From positions 7,254,001 to 7,318,000 of the forward strand of contig NZ_CP078145.1 of NCBI RefSeq assembly GCF_019222765.1: a stretch of DNA of 64,000 nucleotides. The letters are read 5' to 3'. Shown here one piece after another: positions 32,632 through 40,336 of the stretch; position 1 is the stretch's first letter, and every line of letters begins with the position of its first letter. Made by a program: the position numbers and the translations under genes. Below the pieces are notes generated by a model, which saw nothing but the letters and a program-made list of their open reading frames with translations, was not told the DNA's origin and did not search any database. The stretch is from Nocardia iowensis (GTDB lineage: Bacteria; Actinomycetota; Actinomycetes; Mycobacteriales; Mycobacteriaceae).

Positions 32632-33510
32632 CTAGCGATTACGCGCCAGCGCGGGGCGCAGCACTGACAGCGCACCGCGCACGACTAGACCGGCCGCAAC
32701 CAGCGGCGTGAACAAGATCCACGGTGTCCTGCGGTTGTAGTCGATATAGAACCGCAGGGCACTGCGATGGTGGTTACGAAGCTTCCGGAACGGCGCGTGC
32801 CGAGTACTGCCGCCCTCCCGATGCCGAATCTCGACCGCGGGGTCGAGCACCACTCGGTACCCGGCACGGTGCATGTCCAGAGCGATCTTCGTTTCCTCGA
32901 AGTACATAAAGTACCGCTCGTCGTATCCACCCACAGCATCAAAAGCCGTGCGGCGGAACAACATGCAACATCCAGAGATCCAGTCCACATCGCTCACCGA
33001 GGTCACCGGATTGCCAAAGTAGGCACGCGTCGCCGGGTTGGACGGCCACACCGAGCCGAGGACGGCGTGTGCGATGCCGATGCCGATCGACGGGAATCGA
33101 CGCCCCGTCGGGTAGGGAGAGCCATCCAGTCGAGACACCCTAGGCCCGATCAACCCGATCCGGTCCTCGGATCGCGCCGTCTCCACCAGAGCGGCAATTG
33201 CACCCGGATCCAGCCGCGTGTCCGGATTCGCGATCAACAGCCACTCTGTATCCAGCTCGGCCGCACCCTGATTGATCGCCCGGGTGAGCCCCACATTCTC
33301 CCGGTTGCGCACCACCCGCGCACCGAACTTTTCGAGAATCTCCACACTCTCATCGGTGGATGCATTGTCGACGCCGACCACCTCGAGTGCTAACGGCTCG
33401 ACCGCCGCGGGCAACGACTCCAGAAACGGCGGCAGATCCTCGGCACTTCCGTAAGTAACCAGGACCAGGCCGACGGACTTCTCATCGCGGCGAGACATGC
33501 CGGGGAACAT
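32632..33510 (-). CDS. family 2 glycosyltransferase (rhamnosyltransferase-like)
   Basis: About 292 residues with a GT-A fold: VGLVLVTYGSAEDLPPFLES at the N-terminus, VVGVDNASTDESVEIL, LLIANPDTRLDPGAIAALVE (the DxD-like D-x-R), DVDWISGCCMLFRRTAFDAV and the acceptor-site region YFMYFEETKIALDMHRAGYR. This order is that of WbbL-like dTDP-rhamnosyl transferases, which build the linker of mycolyl-arabinogalactan or surface polysaccharides. The catalytic base region has EETK where E-D/E-x-D is usual, so activity may be altered. ATG 33555 and 33498 are alternative starts. In a prophage it could modify the phage receptor. Confidence 0.75.
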   Translation of the reverse strand: MFPGMSRRDEKSVGLVLVTYGSAEDLPPFLESLPAAVEPLALEVVGVDNASTDESVEILEKFGARVVRNRENVGLTRAINQGAAELDTEWLLIANPDTRLDPGAIAALVETARSEDRIGLIGPRVSRLDGSPYPTGRRFPSIGIGIAHAVLGSVWPSNPATRAYFGNPVTSVSDVDWISGCCMLFRRTAFDAVGGYDERYFMYFEETKIALDMHRAGYRVVLDPAVEIRHREGGSTRHAPFRKLRNHHRSALRFYIDYNRRTPWILFTPLVAAGLVVRGALSVLRPALARNR

Positions 33511-33713
33511 ATCATCGCCGCCACATCGCCGCGTCCGGATACCGTCAGACTTCATTAGTAGATCAGTATCGGCCGTCGACGCCTAGATCATCGACAGTCT
33601 GAGGGTTCGGCGCGTAGCCGGTAATTGCGCAGGCGAGGGCGGAGGCGGTCTACGGCGGCCGCGACTCAACGCTGTCCGCGAACGACGGGTCTGAGCGCAA
33701 GACTTTGCCGTTC

Positions 33714-33896
33714 TTAAGCCCACATGCCTCGATGCGCCGGGTCGTTGAGGTAGAAAATGGCACCGCAACGGCGGCATGTGAGGCGTGCCGGGCTAGGACC
33801 GTTCGTGCTCGCCTTGCCCCCGCACTGGCAGTACCAGGTAGTCCGGCCTGAGGCGTGCGGCAGGGATTGAGGCTCAGGTTTGGGGTCGTCGTTCAT
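33714..33896 (-). CDS. small zinc-ribbon protein
   Basis: A 60-residue protein with paired cysteines WYCQCGGKA and LTCRRCGAIFYL, a rubredoxin-like zinc ribbon. It follows the 33937 gene by 40 bases on the same strand. Such zinc ribbons are frequent in early regions of actinophages. A much longer frame extends upstream through the neighbouring gene, but this start and length fit a stand-alone ribbon. Confidence 0.55.
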   Translation of the reverse strand: MNDDPKPEPQSLPHASGRTTWYCQCGGKASTNGPSPARLTCRRCGAIFYLNDPAHRGMWA

Positions 33897-33936
33897 GAGC
33901 AGCAATGCTTCCACCAGGATCGCGGTGACGGGCCGG

Positions 33937-34575
33937 TTATTCCAGGACCCCGTGCGGAAGTTGGCATCCAAGCGCGGCAGCCAGGAGCCGGTAGTGGGTG
34001 GGTGCCCAGCTGGTGCGGCAGGCTTGGCAGATGCAGCCGTCGGCGGTGATCTGGAGGGCGGCTTGGCGAACAAGCTCTCCGGCGGCGTCGGGGCGGTGGA
34101 CGGTGCGGACCTCGCAGGCCGGGCAGGCTGCGACCAGCTCCCACCGGTGCACAGGTTCGAGCAGTCCCTTTCCGGCTTCGGCCCACCGCCACAGCTGGGC
34201 GATCCACTCGCCCACGAGTCCGTGATACTCCGGCGCCCAGGCGGCCGCGGCGAGGAGGTTGAGGCGGCGCACGGTCTCGGTTTGTCCGTTGTCGTGGCCG
34301 GCATCGGGGCGCCAAACGGCGACGGTGGTGTCGATGTCCGTGAGCCAGTCGAGTCCTTCGACCCAAGCGGGGGGAAGGCTGCGTGGCCGCAGTGTTCCGC
34401 CGCCGCCTTGGCGGGCGGCAAGCTCGGCGCGAATTTCGTCGTAGACCGATTCGCTATAGCCGCTGCGGGTTTCCCCGTCGGTGTCGGTGTGGCTACGCAG
34501 CCGATGGCCGATGAGGGCGTGGACCGCGTCATCGAGCTCGTTGGATACGGCCGTTCGTGGAGCGGTGGTGGTCAT
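33937..34575 (-). CDS. phage early protein with Cys-x2-Cys motifs
   Basis: A 212-residue protein with a Trp-rich middle (VEGLDWLTDIDTTVAVWRPD, WIAQLWRWAEAG) and a C-terminal metal-binding region (AACPACEVRTVHRPD and CICQACRTSWAP). Similar proteins occur in phages of Gordonia, Rhodococcus and Nocardia; the function is unknown. AGGA precedes ATG 34575. An inverted repeat upstream (34614-34643) could be its operator. Confidence 0.6.
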   Translation of the reverse strand: MTTTAPRTAVSNELDDAVHALIGHRLRSHTDTDGETRSGYSESVYDEIRAELAARQGGGGTLRPRSLPPAWVEGLDWLTDIDTTVAVWRPDAGHDNGQTETVRRLNLLAAAAWAPEYHGLVGEWIAQLWRWAEAGKGLLEPVHRWELVAACPACEVRTVHRPDAAGELVRQAALQITADGCICQACRTSWAPTHYRLLAAALGCQLPHGVLE

Positions 34576-34613
34576 GGTCGTGAATCCTGTTGTGTCGCAG
34601 CGGCGGTCACCAT

Positions 34614-34643
34614 GTCTCTACTGTATCGCGCTTCGGTAGAGAC
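34614..34643 (-). promoter_or_regulatory. inverted repeat upstream of 34575 gene, possible operator
   Basis: Arms GTCTCTAC (34614-34621) and GTAGAGAC (34636-34643), 14 bases apart, 39 bases upstream of ATG 34575. Arm length and spacing fit a dimeric repressor site or a leader hairpin. Confidence 0.45.
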
Positions 34644-34764
34644 AGAGCGTTCGTTTCGGAGGGCAGCGAATGCAGGGCGGGGGCGTACCGCGAAGCGATC
34701 GTCATTGATCCTTCGCGGTGGACCCGGCCGACCGAAGAGCAGTCCCCAACAGCGATTGGCTTGC

Positions 34765-35145
34765 TCAGCTTGCTTTTTCGAGTTCGGCTTCCATGGCGGC
34801 AAGTCGATGGTATTGCTGGGCGCAGGCGTCATCGACCCACTGGGCGAGGAGGCTGACCGCTTGTTCTTCGTTGCAGTGATAGATGAGCATCTGCGCATCG
34901 GCCGGACTGAGTCCCAGCAGCTCGCGGGCGAGGACTGGGACCGAACGCAGCTTGCCTCGCCAGGAGACGAATCCGCAGACGGGGACCCACGCCGCGCCCA
35001 CGAGGGTGACAGTCCATCCAGCAACGCTGTGGGCCACGCCTTCTGGGCGCGCATCGGCCCAGACGGTGTGGTCGTGCAGGTGAGGTTTGGTGCGCAAGGT
35101 GTGCAGGACCAGTGCTGCGAGGGGCAAATTCAGCAGGGCAGGCAC
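34765..35145 (-). CDS. phage early protein of unknown function
   Basis: A 126-residue protein (MPALLNLPLAALVLHTLRTK..., HDHTVWADARPEGVAHSVAG, LLGLSPADAQMLIYHCNEEQ) ending in a coiled-coil-like tail. GTG 35145 has GGAGG five bases upstream. A 12-codon frame at 35130-35168 (MSSARRCRCLPC), also with GGAGG, overlaps the start and could be a coupled leader. The segment ALGLS-x-A-QA-x-x-L resembles a motif seen in several phage genes of this region (also at 38082). Confidence 0.55.
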   Translation of the reverse strand: MPALLNLPLAALVLHTLRTKPHLHDHTVWADARPEGVAHSVAGWTVTLVGAAWVPVCGFVSWRGKLRSVPVLARELLGLSPADAQMLIYHCNEEQAVSLLAQWVDDACAQQYHRLAAMEAELEKAS

Positions 35146-35344
35146 CGGCACCTCCGGGCTGACGACATCGTGAACCTCCAACTGGCCGAGTCGGGTCGGC
35201 CGTGGTCAGTTGACCCGTCGGCGCCCCCCGAGTCGGCACCGCGAGCACTATTCGGAACTTCCAAACGAATGCCGCGGGGGGTGAGGCCAGATGCGCGAAT
35301 GGCGGGGCCTTACCCCAAACATTGAAGTATAAACGTGGAATCCA

Positions 35345-36319
35345 TTACAGAGGAACGTTTTCCGGGGAATCCGCGTGCGTGGCGTGGGACACTTTCACCA
35401 GCGCAGCAGCCACTTCGGACTCCCGAGTGAGCAGGACTCGCTTGGCATCCACATTGACCACCGTCCACTCCCCCTTGGTGTCGCGAACCCGCAGGGAACC
35501 TGTAGCGGGGCCGAAACGCAGAGCGCGCGCGATCTGACGGGCAAGGACCACGTCGTCGGGATGCAGGGCCGGATCCCGCTCGGGGTTGCCGGTGAGTTCC
35601 CAGGCGACACCGGGCATTTCACGGGTGAGCCACCGGTAGGCCGTGAGAGTCTTCAGGTCGACCAGTGCGTGGTAGACGCCGGGCTCGGCGTTCAGTTCGG
35701 CATCGATCAACGCTTGGGCGAAGGTATGCGGAGGCAACGGTGCGTGCTCGTCATCACCCTCGGTGATGTCGTGGGTGATGCCGTGAATGAACCGGCGACC
35801 CTCGACCAGGGCACCGCGCGCACACCAGTTGATGTCGCGACGCACTCCGTCATCGCGAGTGATTTGCCAAGTGGTCGTATGGAAGACGGTGGATTCGTCG
35901 GCGACAAGGGCCTTGGCCAGCGCTTCGGCTTGATCGTCGGCGGAAGAGACATGCCGAAGCGAGGACACCCGCGAGATCTCCGGCATCCGACGCTCCAGGG
36001 GAACAGCGTAGATGTCGTGCATCTCAGAGGTCGCCAACGCGGTCATCTTGTCCAGATCCCAATCCCAGGCACCGGAGCGGGTCCGCAGCGGCACATCCTG
36101 CTCCAGGTGGCCTATCCACAGGCGTACGCCGTGGACCATCTTGAGCACGTTCAAAATCGGCTCGGCGATGACATGCTCGTCGCGGGTACGCGAGAACTCC
36201 TCCCACCGTTGACCGGTCTCACGAACATGCGCCACCGCACGCCGAGCGGTACGCAGCGCTTGCAGACGCAAGACTTTGTCGAAGGGCTTGAGGTCGACCG
36301 GCTTGCGACCGATCGCCAT
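35345..36319 (-). CDS. PAS/GAF-like sensor domain phage protein
   Basis: A 324-residue protein. The middle (about 90-200) reads like a PAS domain: GAWDWDLDKMTALATSEMHD IYAVPLE..., HVSSADDQAEALAKAL, TWQITRDDGVRRDINWCARG, FIHGITHDIT, i.e. the W-x-W-D, S-x-x-M/IYG, DD and G-x-x-DIT landmarks (residues shown in parts). The C-terminal half is a second alpha/beta region. Similar proteins (DUF5593-like) are encoded by actinophages. It might sense a ligand in lysogeny control, but there is no output domain. ATG 36319 has GAGGAA upstream; two further starts lie upstream in frame. Confidence 0.65.
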   Translation of the reverse strand: MAIGRKPVDLKPFDKVLRLQALRTARRAVAHVRETGQRWEEFSRTRDEHVIAEPILNVLKMVHGVRLWIGHLEQDVPLRTRSGAWDWDLDKMTALATSEMHDIYAVPLERRMPEISRVSSLRHVSSADDQAEALAKALVADESTVFHTTTWQITRDDGVRRDINWCARGALVEGRRFIHGITHDITEGDDEHAPLPPHTFAQALIDAELNAEPGVYHALVDLKTLTAYRWLTREMPGVAWELTGNPERDPALHPDDVVLARQIARALRFGPATGSLRVRDTKGEWTVVNVDAKRVLLTRESEVAAALVKVSHATHADSPENVPL

Positions 36320-36653
36320 CACGGTCGGTTCCTCACGGATGCACTCGATTAATAGCCACTCCCCATGCATACAGCTCACGCTAACGCAGAAGGGTGAACT
36401 TGTGTATCGACGGCTTCATCCCCGAAGCGCAACCCACGCAGTGGGATTCGACGCGGAACCGTTGAGCTATTCAGCAGCATCCGGTCGCCCGGTACCTGGC
36501 GACCAGATGGATCAACTGCCGCTCGATTCCGATCCTGAGCTGATAAACAGGCCGTCCCCAGTGCAGTGGTGAACCTTCCTTGTCCGGCCAACCGTGCACC
36601 GGCAAGGCCACCAGACGCACCGGAGCCGGAGCCACAATCGCCTGGCTATCGCC
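36320..36653. other. 334-base gap, nothing recognised
   Basis: No supported gene. A partial inverted repeat with CCTTG and CCGG pairing lies near 36570-36605, possibly ending the 36654 operon on the minus strand. Confidence 0.4.
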
Positions 36654-37451
36654 TCATTCGACTATCGCCACGACCATCTGCCCGGTGACCTGCTGGACGA
36701 ACAGGTCTGGATCGACGCGTCCGTCTGCGTGGAAGCGGGCTCGGAGGCTGGGGTCGACTTCGACGATGACACCGTTGTGGTCAATCGCCGCCTGGTAGTG
36801 GCTGATGTCCTCGCCCGCGAGGACGCCGTGCCAGTGCCCGTCGACGTAGAAACGTTCGGTGACGCGGGGTTGAGGGGTTCCGGGCGGGTGGTAGCGGAAG
36901 ATGGCGGTCTCGAACTCCGGCCCGTCGTCGTCGAAGCTGCGCTTGGCGTGGGACACGAACACGTAGTTCGCCTCTCGCCACGGCCGTGAGAGCCGGTAAG
37001 CCCAGACCTGGGCGCGGTAGTCCGCACTCGCGGGAAACGGGATGCGGTAGGCGCAGCCGTCGGGTGGCACGGGGCCAGGCGGCGGATCGGCCTGGGCTGC
37101 GTCGATGTCGGCCACATCGATGATCTCGATCCGGATGGGAATAAGTCCTCGCAAGCCCCGAAGGCGCTGGTGTAGCGGCTGCAAGGGGCCATAGAACTGG
37201 GAACCGGGACAGAACACGGGACTGTCGTCACTGGCATAGTCGTAGGCGTCTAGGGCTGCCTCGCAGTCTTCGCACCCGCAGTACCGCAGCCGGAGGACCA
37301 GCAGTTGCATACGGATCGGCAGTGCGTGCCATTCGCTGGGACAGTGGGGACAGCCTTCGGCGGTGCCGCTGTCCGGTCTTTGGGCTAGTTGTTCGTCAAC
37401 CAGGGCGTCGATATCATCGACAACTTTGCGGTCGGGGGTTCGATGGTTCAT
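36654..37451 (-). CDS. phage protein of unknown function, Cys-rich N-terminal half
   Basis: A 265-residue protein. The N-terminal half holds a metal-binding region (EGCPHCPSEWHALPIRM and RYCGCEDCEAALDAY), the C-terminal half a beta-rich region (FYVDGHWHGVLAGEDISHYQ). ATG 37451 overlaps the stop of the previous gene by four bases. It is the last cistron of the five-gene run starting at 38845. No family recognised. Confidence 0.6.
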   Translation of the reverse strand: MNHRTPDRKVVDDIDALVDEQLAQRPDSGTAEGCPHCPSEWHALPIRMQLLVLRLRYCGCEDCEAALDAYDYASDDSPVFCPGSQFYGPLQPLHQRLRGLRGLIPIRIEIIDVADIDAAQADPPPGPVPPDGCAYRIPFPASADYRAQVWAYRLSRPWREANYVFVSHAKRSFDDDGPEFETAIFRYHPPGTPQPRVTERFYVDGHWHGVLAGEDISHYQAAIDHNGVIVEVDPSLRARFHADGRVDPDLFVQQVTGQMVVAIVE

Positions 37452-37699
37452 TCCCGGATCTCCAGCTCGCTGAGCAACCGGTCGACGACAGCGCCTGCCA
37501 CGCCCCAATTTTCGAGCCAGTCGATCATTGCTTCGATGGCGTCGTCTTGGTTGCGGCGTATGGCCGATTTGCGGCAGCGTCGCCCGTCAGCGTCGCGGTA
37601 ATCGACTCGGACTCTCCACAAATCGGGCCTGCCGTTGCGGGCTGGCAGCCGGGTCACGGTGATGCGGTTCGGAACCATCGGCGAGGACTGGTGATTCAT
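37448..37699 (-). CDS. small phage protein, AP2-like or unknown
   Basis: An 83-residue protein with NGRPDLWRVRVDYRDADGRR CRKSA (in parts), a short beta-sheet pattern seen in integrase arm-binding/AP2-like DNA-binding modules, followed by a helical end (EAMIDWLENWGVAGAVVDRL). It overlaps the genes on both sides by four bases. Assignment as DNA-binding is weak. Confidence 0.5.
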   Translation of the reverse strand: MNHQSSPMVPNRITVTRLPARNGRPDLWRVRVDYRDADGRRCRKSAIRRNQDDAIEAMIDWLENWGVAGAVVDRLLSELEIRE

Positions 37700-38085
37700 C
37701 GCGGGCTCCCGGTGACACCCTTGATGCGCAGGTCGGCGAAGGTGAGGGCCCACTGCCAGGGGTGACCCTTGCCTTCTTCGGATTGAACGATGTTGAGCCA
37801 CAACAGCTCTTGGCCCCATACACCGAAGCGCACGAAGTGCATGACGGTGCTCGCGGCGCTCAACGCCCCTGCGTCGTGTTCGGCGAGCGCGTCGGGATCG
37901 GCACCTAGTTCGAGCAGTGCGCGACCGATCAGGCGTGAACCACGCCATCGGCCGTCAGTGGCACGCACGACGTAGCGGTTGCCGTGCGGGTGGTTGGTGG
38001 CGGTGGGTGTGATGGCGTCGGGATTGGCGGTGACCAGTTCCCGGACCTTGCCGACCAGTGCGGTCGCGGTGATGGCGGTGTTCAC
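37696..38085 (-). CDS. phage protein of unknown function
   Basis: A 129-residue protein (MNTAITATALVGKVRELVTA..., VMHFVRFGVWGQELLWLNIV). GTG start within a GTGA overlap with the preceding stop, and an ATGA overlap with the next gene. Its N-terminal half has a strand pattern with Arg and Asn (HGNRYVVRATDGRWRGSRLI). No family recognised, but its arrangement in a tightly coupled early operon supports it as real. Confidence 0.6.
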   Translation of the reverse strand: MNTAITATALVGKVRELVTANPDAITPTATNHPHGNRYVVRATDGRWRGSRLIGRALLELGADPDALAEHDAGALSAASTVMHFVRFGVWGQELLWLNIVQSEEGKGHPWQWALTFADLRIKGVTGSPR

Positions 38086-38552
38086 AGTCGCCCCTTGTCG
38101 ATGGCCTCGATGATCTCGGTGAGGTCGTCGAGGGTGTTGGTTCCCAAGAAAAGCTGACCTGCCTGAAGTTCGGTGAGCCCGAGACGTCGTTTGGCGTACT
38201 CGCGTGCAGGCAGCTGCTCACCGGTGGTCAGATCCCGCGCGGTGGTCAGATCGGCCGCTAACTGCACCGGAGGCTGAGTCGTGTCATCGGTGAGACCGGC
38301 GGTGCGCAAGGTCATCGAGTCATAGGCCCATGCCACATCGGGGTCGAGTTGAACGACCCATCCGGCGACACACAGTGCGGTCCGGCAGACCGGTGTGCCG
38401 GTGTCGGCGTAGATGACGGCGTCGATGTCGACGGCTCGGTAGACGTCCTGGTTCCATTCGAGGCCAGGGTGGCGGGCCTGGTCGGGCAGGGCCACGATGG
38501 TGTCGATGACGCGGCGCGCGAAACCTAGATCTGGGACCGCGCGACGGATCAT
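38082..38552 (-). CDS. phage protein of a family common in actinophage early regions
   Basis: A 156-residue protein with the landmarks CRTALCVAGWVVQLDPD and RRLGLTELQAGQLFLGTNT. The C-x-T-x-x-C-x-x-GW and LGL-x-x-x-QA-x-x-LF pattern recurs in many actinophage proteins of unknown function. Coupled by four-base overlaps to its neighbours. Confidence 0.6.
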   Translation of the reverse strand: MIRRAVPDLGFARRVIDTIVALPDQARHPGLEWNQDVYRAVDIDAVIYADTGTPVCRTALCVAGWVVQLDPDVAWAYDSMTLRTAGLTDDTTQPPVQLAADLTTARDLTTGEQLPAREYAKRRLGLTELQAGQLFLGTNTLDDLTEIIEAIDKGRL

Positions 38553-38845
38553 GACCGAACCTCTTCTCCGGCAGCAGCTTCGACGCCTACGAGCCGTCCG
38601 GCCGCCAGGAGCTCAATAGGCTGGCCTGATAGCCAGGTGGCGTGGCAGCACGGGCAATAGCCCGTGGGGGTGGATGCGCCGCCGACGATGGTCAGGCCCG
38701 GTTCCAGGGTCATCGGCGCGCAGACCGGGCAGTAGTGCTCGACAGGTTGTCCTGCGAGACGCGCCCTGTTCGGTCGCGCTGGCGTATGCCGGGTTTCAGC
38801 ACTGTCGTGCTTGTCCGGGCAGTGCAATTCCATGACGATTTTCAT
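38549..38845 (-). CDS. small double zinc-ribbon protein
   Basis: A 98-residue protein with two Cys pairs, HYCPVCAPM and GYCPCCHATW, plus an N-terminal LHCPDKHDS, arranged as a zinc ribbon. It is the first gene of the overlapping run that ends at 36654. Its start lies six bases after a copy of ATCTACGGGAG and behind a CTAGCAC-loop hairpin, so expression of the whole run is likely controlled by that element. Confidence 0.6.
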   Translation of the reverse strand: MKIVMELHCPDKHDSAETRHTPARPNRARLAGQPVEHYCPVCAPMTLEPGLTIVGGASTPTGYCPCCHATWLSGQPIELLAAGRLVGVEAAAGEEVRS

Positions 38846-38850
38846 CGCTT

Positions 38851-38913
38851 CTCCCGTAGATGCGGTATTCAATTCCCAGGGGATAAGTGGTGCTAGCCAC
38901 ATGAAATCCCCTG
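38851..38913 (-). promoter_or_regulatory. CTAGCAC-loop hairpin (copy 4) plus ATCTACGGGAG motif
   Basis: On the minus strand: outer arms CAGGGGAT/ATCCCCTG (38877-38884, 38906-38913), inner GTGG/CCAC stem with loop CTAGCA, then ATCTACGGGAG at 38861-38851, followed after five bases by ATG 38845. The flanking bases 38914-38989 are AT-rich and hold no gene. Confidence 0.75.
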
Positions 38914-38989
38914 CACTCCATACTATTTCATCGAAAATTCAGACTCAATACCTCAATTCGATTGATTTACAACAATTTTCACCGATCGA

Positions 38990-40336
38990 TCACGCGAATA
39001 TGCCCCGGCTTCGGCATACCCGGAAATAGGCGTCGGCCGGGGTCCAGGGCAGCCCGAAGGTGGAGTGGTAGAGCTCGTGCGGGAACAGTCGTTCGTCGCG
39101 TGCGTAACGCCATTGGCGCAGGTTCACCACGTTCGGATGTTCGTCATCCTCGTGCCCGCGGGCCGGGACGATGCCGTAGCCGAACTCGGGCCAGCGCAGC
39201 AGCAGTGAGGACCCGATCGGGCGCACCGAGCGGGAACGCCCGTCTGCCGCGTGCGGGATGTGGCCTTCCAGCAGCAGCGCGAACCGGTATTTCACCCGCA
39301 GCCGGTCCAGGATTCGCACCAGTTCTCGTGCACCGTCGGCGGCTTCGGTGTCCAGGGCGTTGAGCCGGTACAGCGGGCCTGCGACGACGAGCGCGGGCCG
39401 GTGCGCGGCGATCGCGGCTTCGATGCGGCGCAGCTCGCGCGGATCTTCCAGCCGCACACCGTCCGGGCGCGCCTCGATGCGCAGTTCGTCGTTCCAGTCC
39501 GGGCGCGGGTGATTCTGTTGGGCGCAGACCACGTCGACGCGATCGACGAGATCGCGGTAACGGCGGCGCAGCTGACCGGGCAGGTTCTCCGCGTCGATGA
39601 CCAGCACCCGATGAGAGCTCGTGCGTGGCGCTCCGGCGCCGATGATCGGAGCGGCGAGGAACGGGTGCAAGCCCGCGGTGACAGCGCACGCGATCTGAGC
39701 CAGCAGCGTCGACTTCCCGAGACCTTCGATACCGGTGAGGATCATCCGGTCGCCGTACTCGAACAACTGCGGGATCAGCCAGTCGTAGGAGTCGCTTCCG
39801 GCCAGCAGTTCGGCGACCGAGGGCGGCAGCGCCACCTCGCCGGGTGAGACAGGGTCGGTGAAATCCATGTCAAGAGCCTCGCGCGCGCGGGCGACGACCT
39901 GACCAGTTAACGCCAAGTCGCCGTTGCGGGCCAAGACGTGCAGTTTCTGGATCAGGCGGGTGGCTTCACCGACTGCGGTGCGCGCGTGCCACAGCGTGAT
40001 GATGCGGTCAGCGAAGTACGGCACCGATCCAGGCACGCCTTTGCCGAGGAGTTCGAGGGTGATTATGCGCAGGCGGCCGGTGTCGGCTCCGAGTTCGCCT
40101 CGGCTGGAGGCCTTTTCCAAGACGACGACGGGGTCGGCGGGTTGTCCGGCACGCACCAGCTCGACCAGCGTGCTGTGCAGCAGCTGATGGGCAGGCCGGT
40201 AGAACGCCTCGGTCGGGACGTCTGCGACCATCGCCGCGACCTCGGCGTTGTCCTCGGTGTAGAGCGCCGCGCCGAGGATCTGTTGTTCGGCTTCGATGTC
40301 GCACATCTCCGGCTGCTCCCACTCCGGGCCGTTCAC
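38990..40336 (-). CDS. DnaB-like replicative helicase/AAA ATPase
   Basis: A 448-residue protein. The N-terminal part (about 10-130) is the DnaB N-terminal helical domain (EAEQQILGAALYTEDNAEVA..., FYRPAHQLLHSTLVELVRAG). The C-terminal part is a RecA-like ATPase with Walker A GIEGLGKST (202-210), Walker B RVLVIDAE (243-250) and RPALVVAGPLYRL further on. It resembles the RepA/DnaB-like ATPases of actinophages. GTG 40336 overlaps the preceding stop (GTGA); ATG 40306 is an alternative. It probably unwinds the phage origin together with the upstream protein. Confidence 0.8.
   Translation of the reverse strand: MNGPEWEQPEMCDIEAEQQILGAALYTEDNAEVAAMVADVPTEAFYRPAHQLLHSTLVELVRAGQPADPVVVLEKASSRGELGADTGRLRIITLELLGKGVPGSVPYFADRIITLWHARTAVGEATRLIQKLHVLARNGDLALTGQVVARAREALDMDFTDPVSPGEVALPPSVAELLAGSDSYDWLIPQLFEYGDRMILTGIEGLGKSTLLAQIACAVTAGLHPFLAAPIIGAGAPRTSSHRVLVIDAENLPGQLRRRYRDLVDRVDVVCAQQNHPRPDWNDELRIEARPDGVRLEDPRELRRIEAAIAAHRPALVVAGPLYRLNALDTEAADGARELVRILDRLRVKYRFALLLEGHIPHAADGRSRSVRPIGSSLLLRWPEFGYGIVPARGHEDDEHPNVVNLRQWRYARDERLFPHELYHSTFGLPWTPADAYFRVCRSRGIFA

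Noticed and set aside
33714..34532. A 272-codon minus frame covering most of the 33937 gene
   Set aside because: Its N-terminal two thirds is out-of-frame low-complexity sequence; only the last 60 codons (zinc ribbon) look like a real gene.
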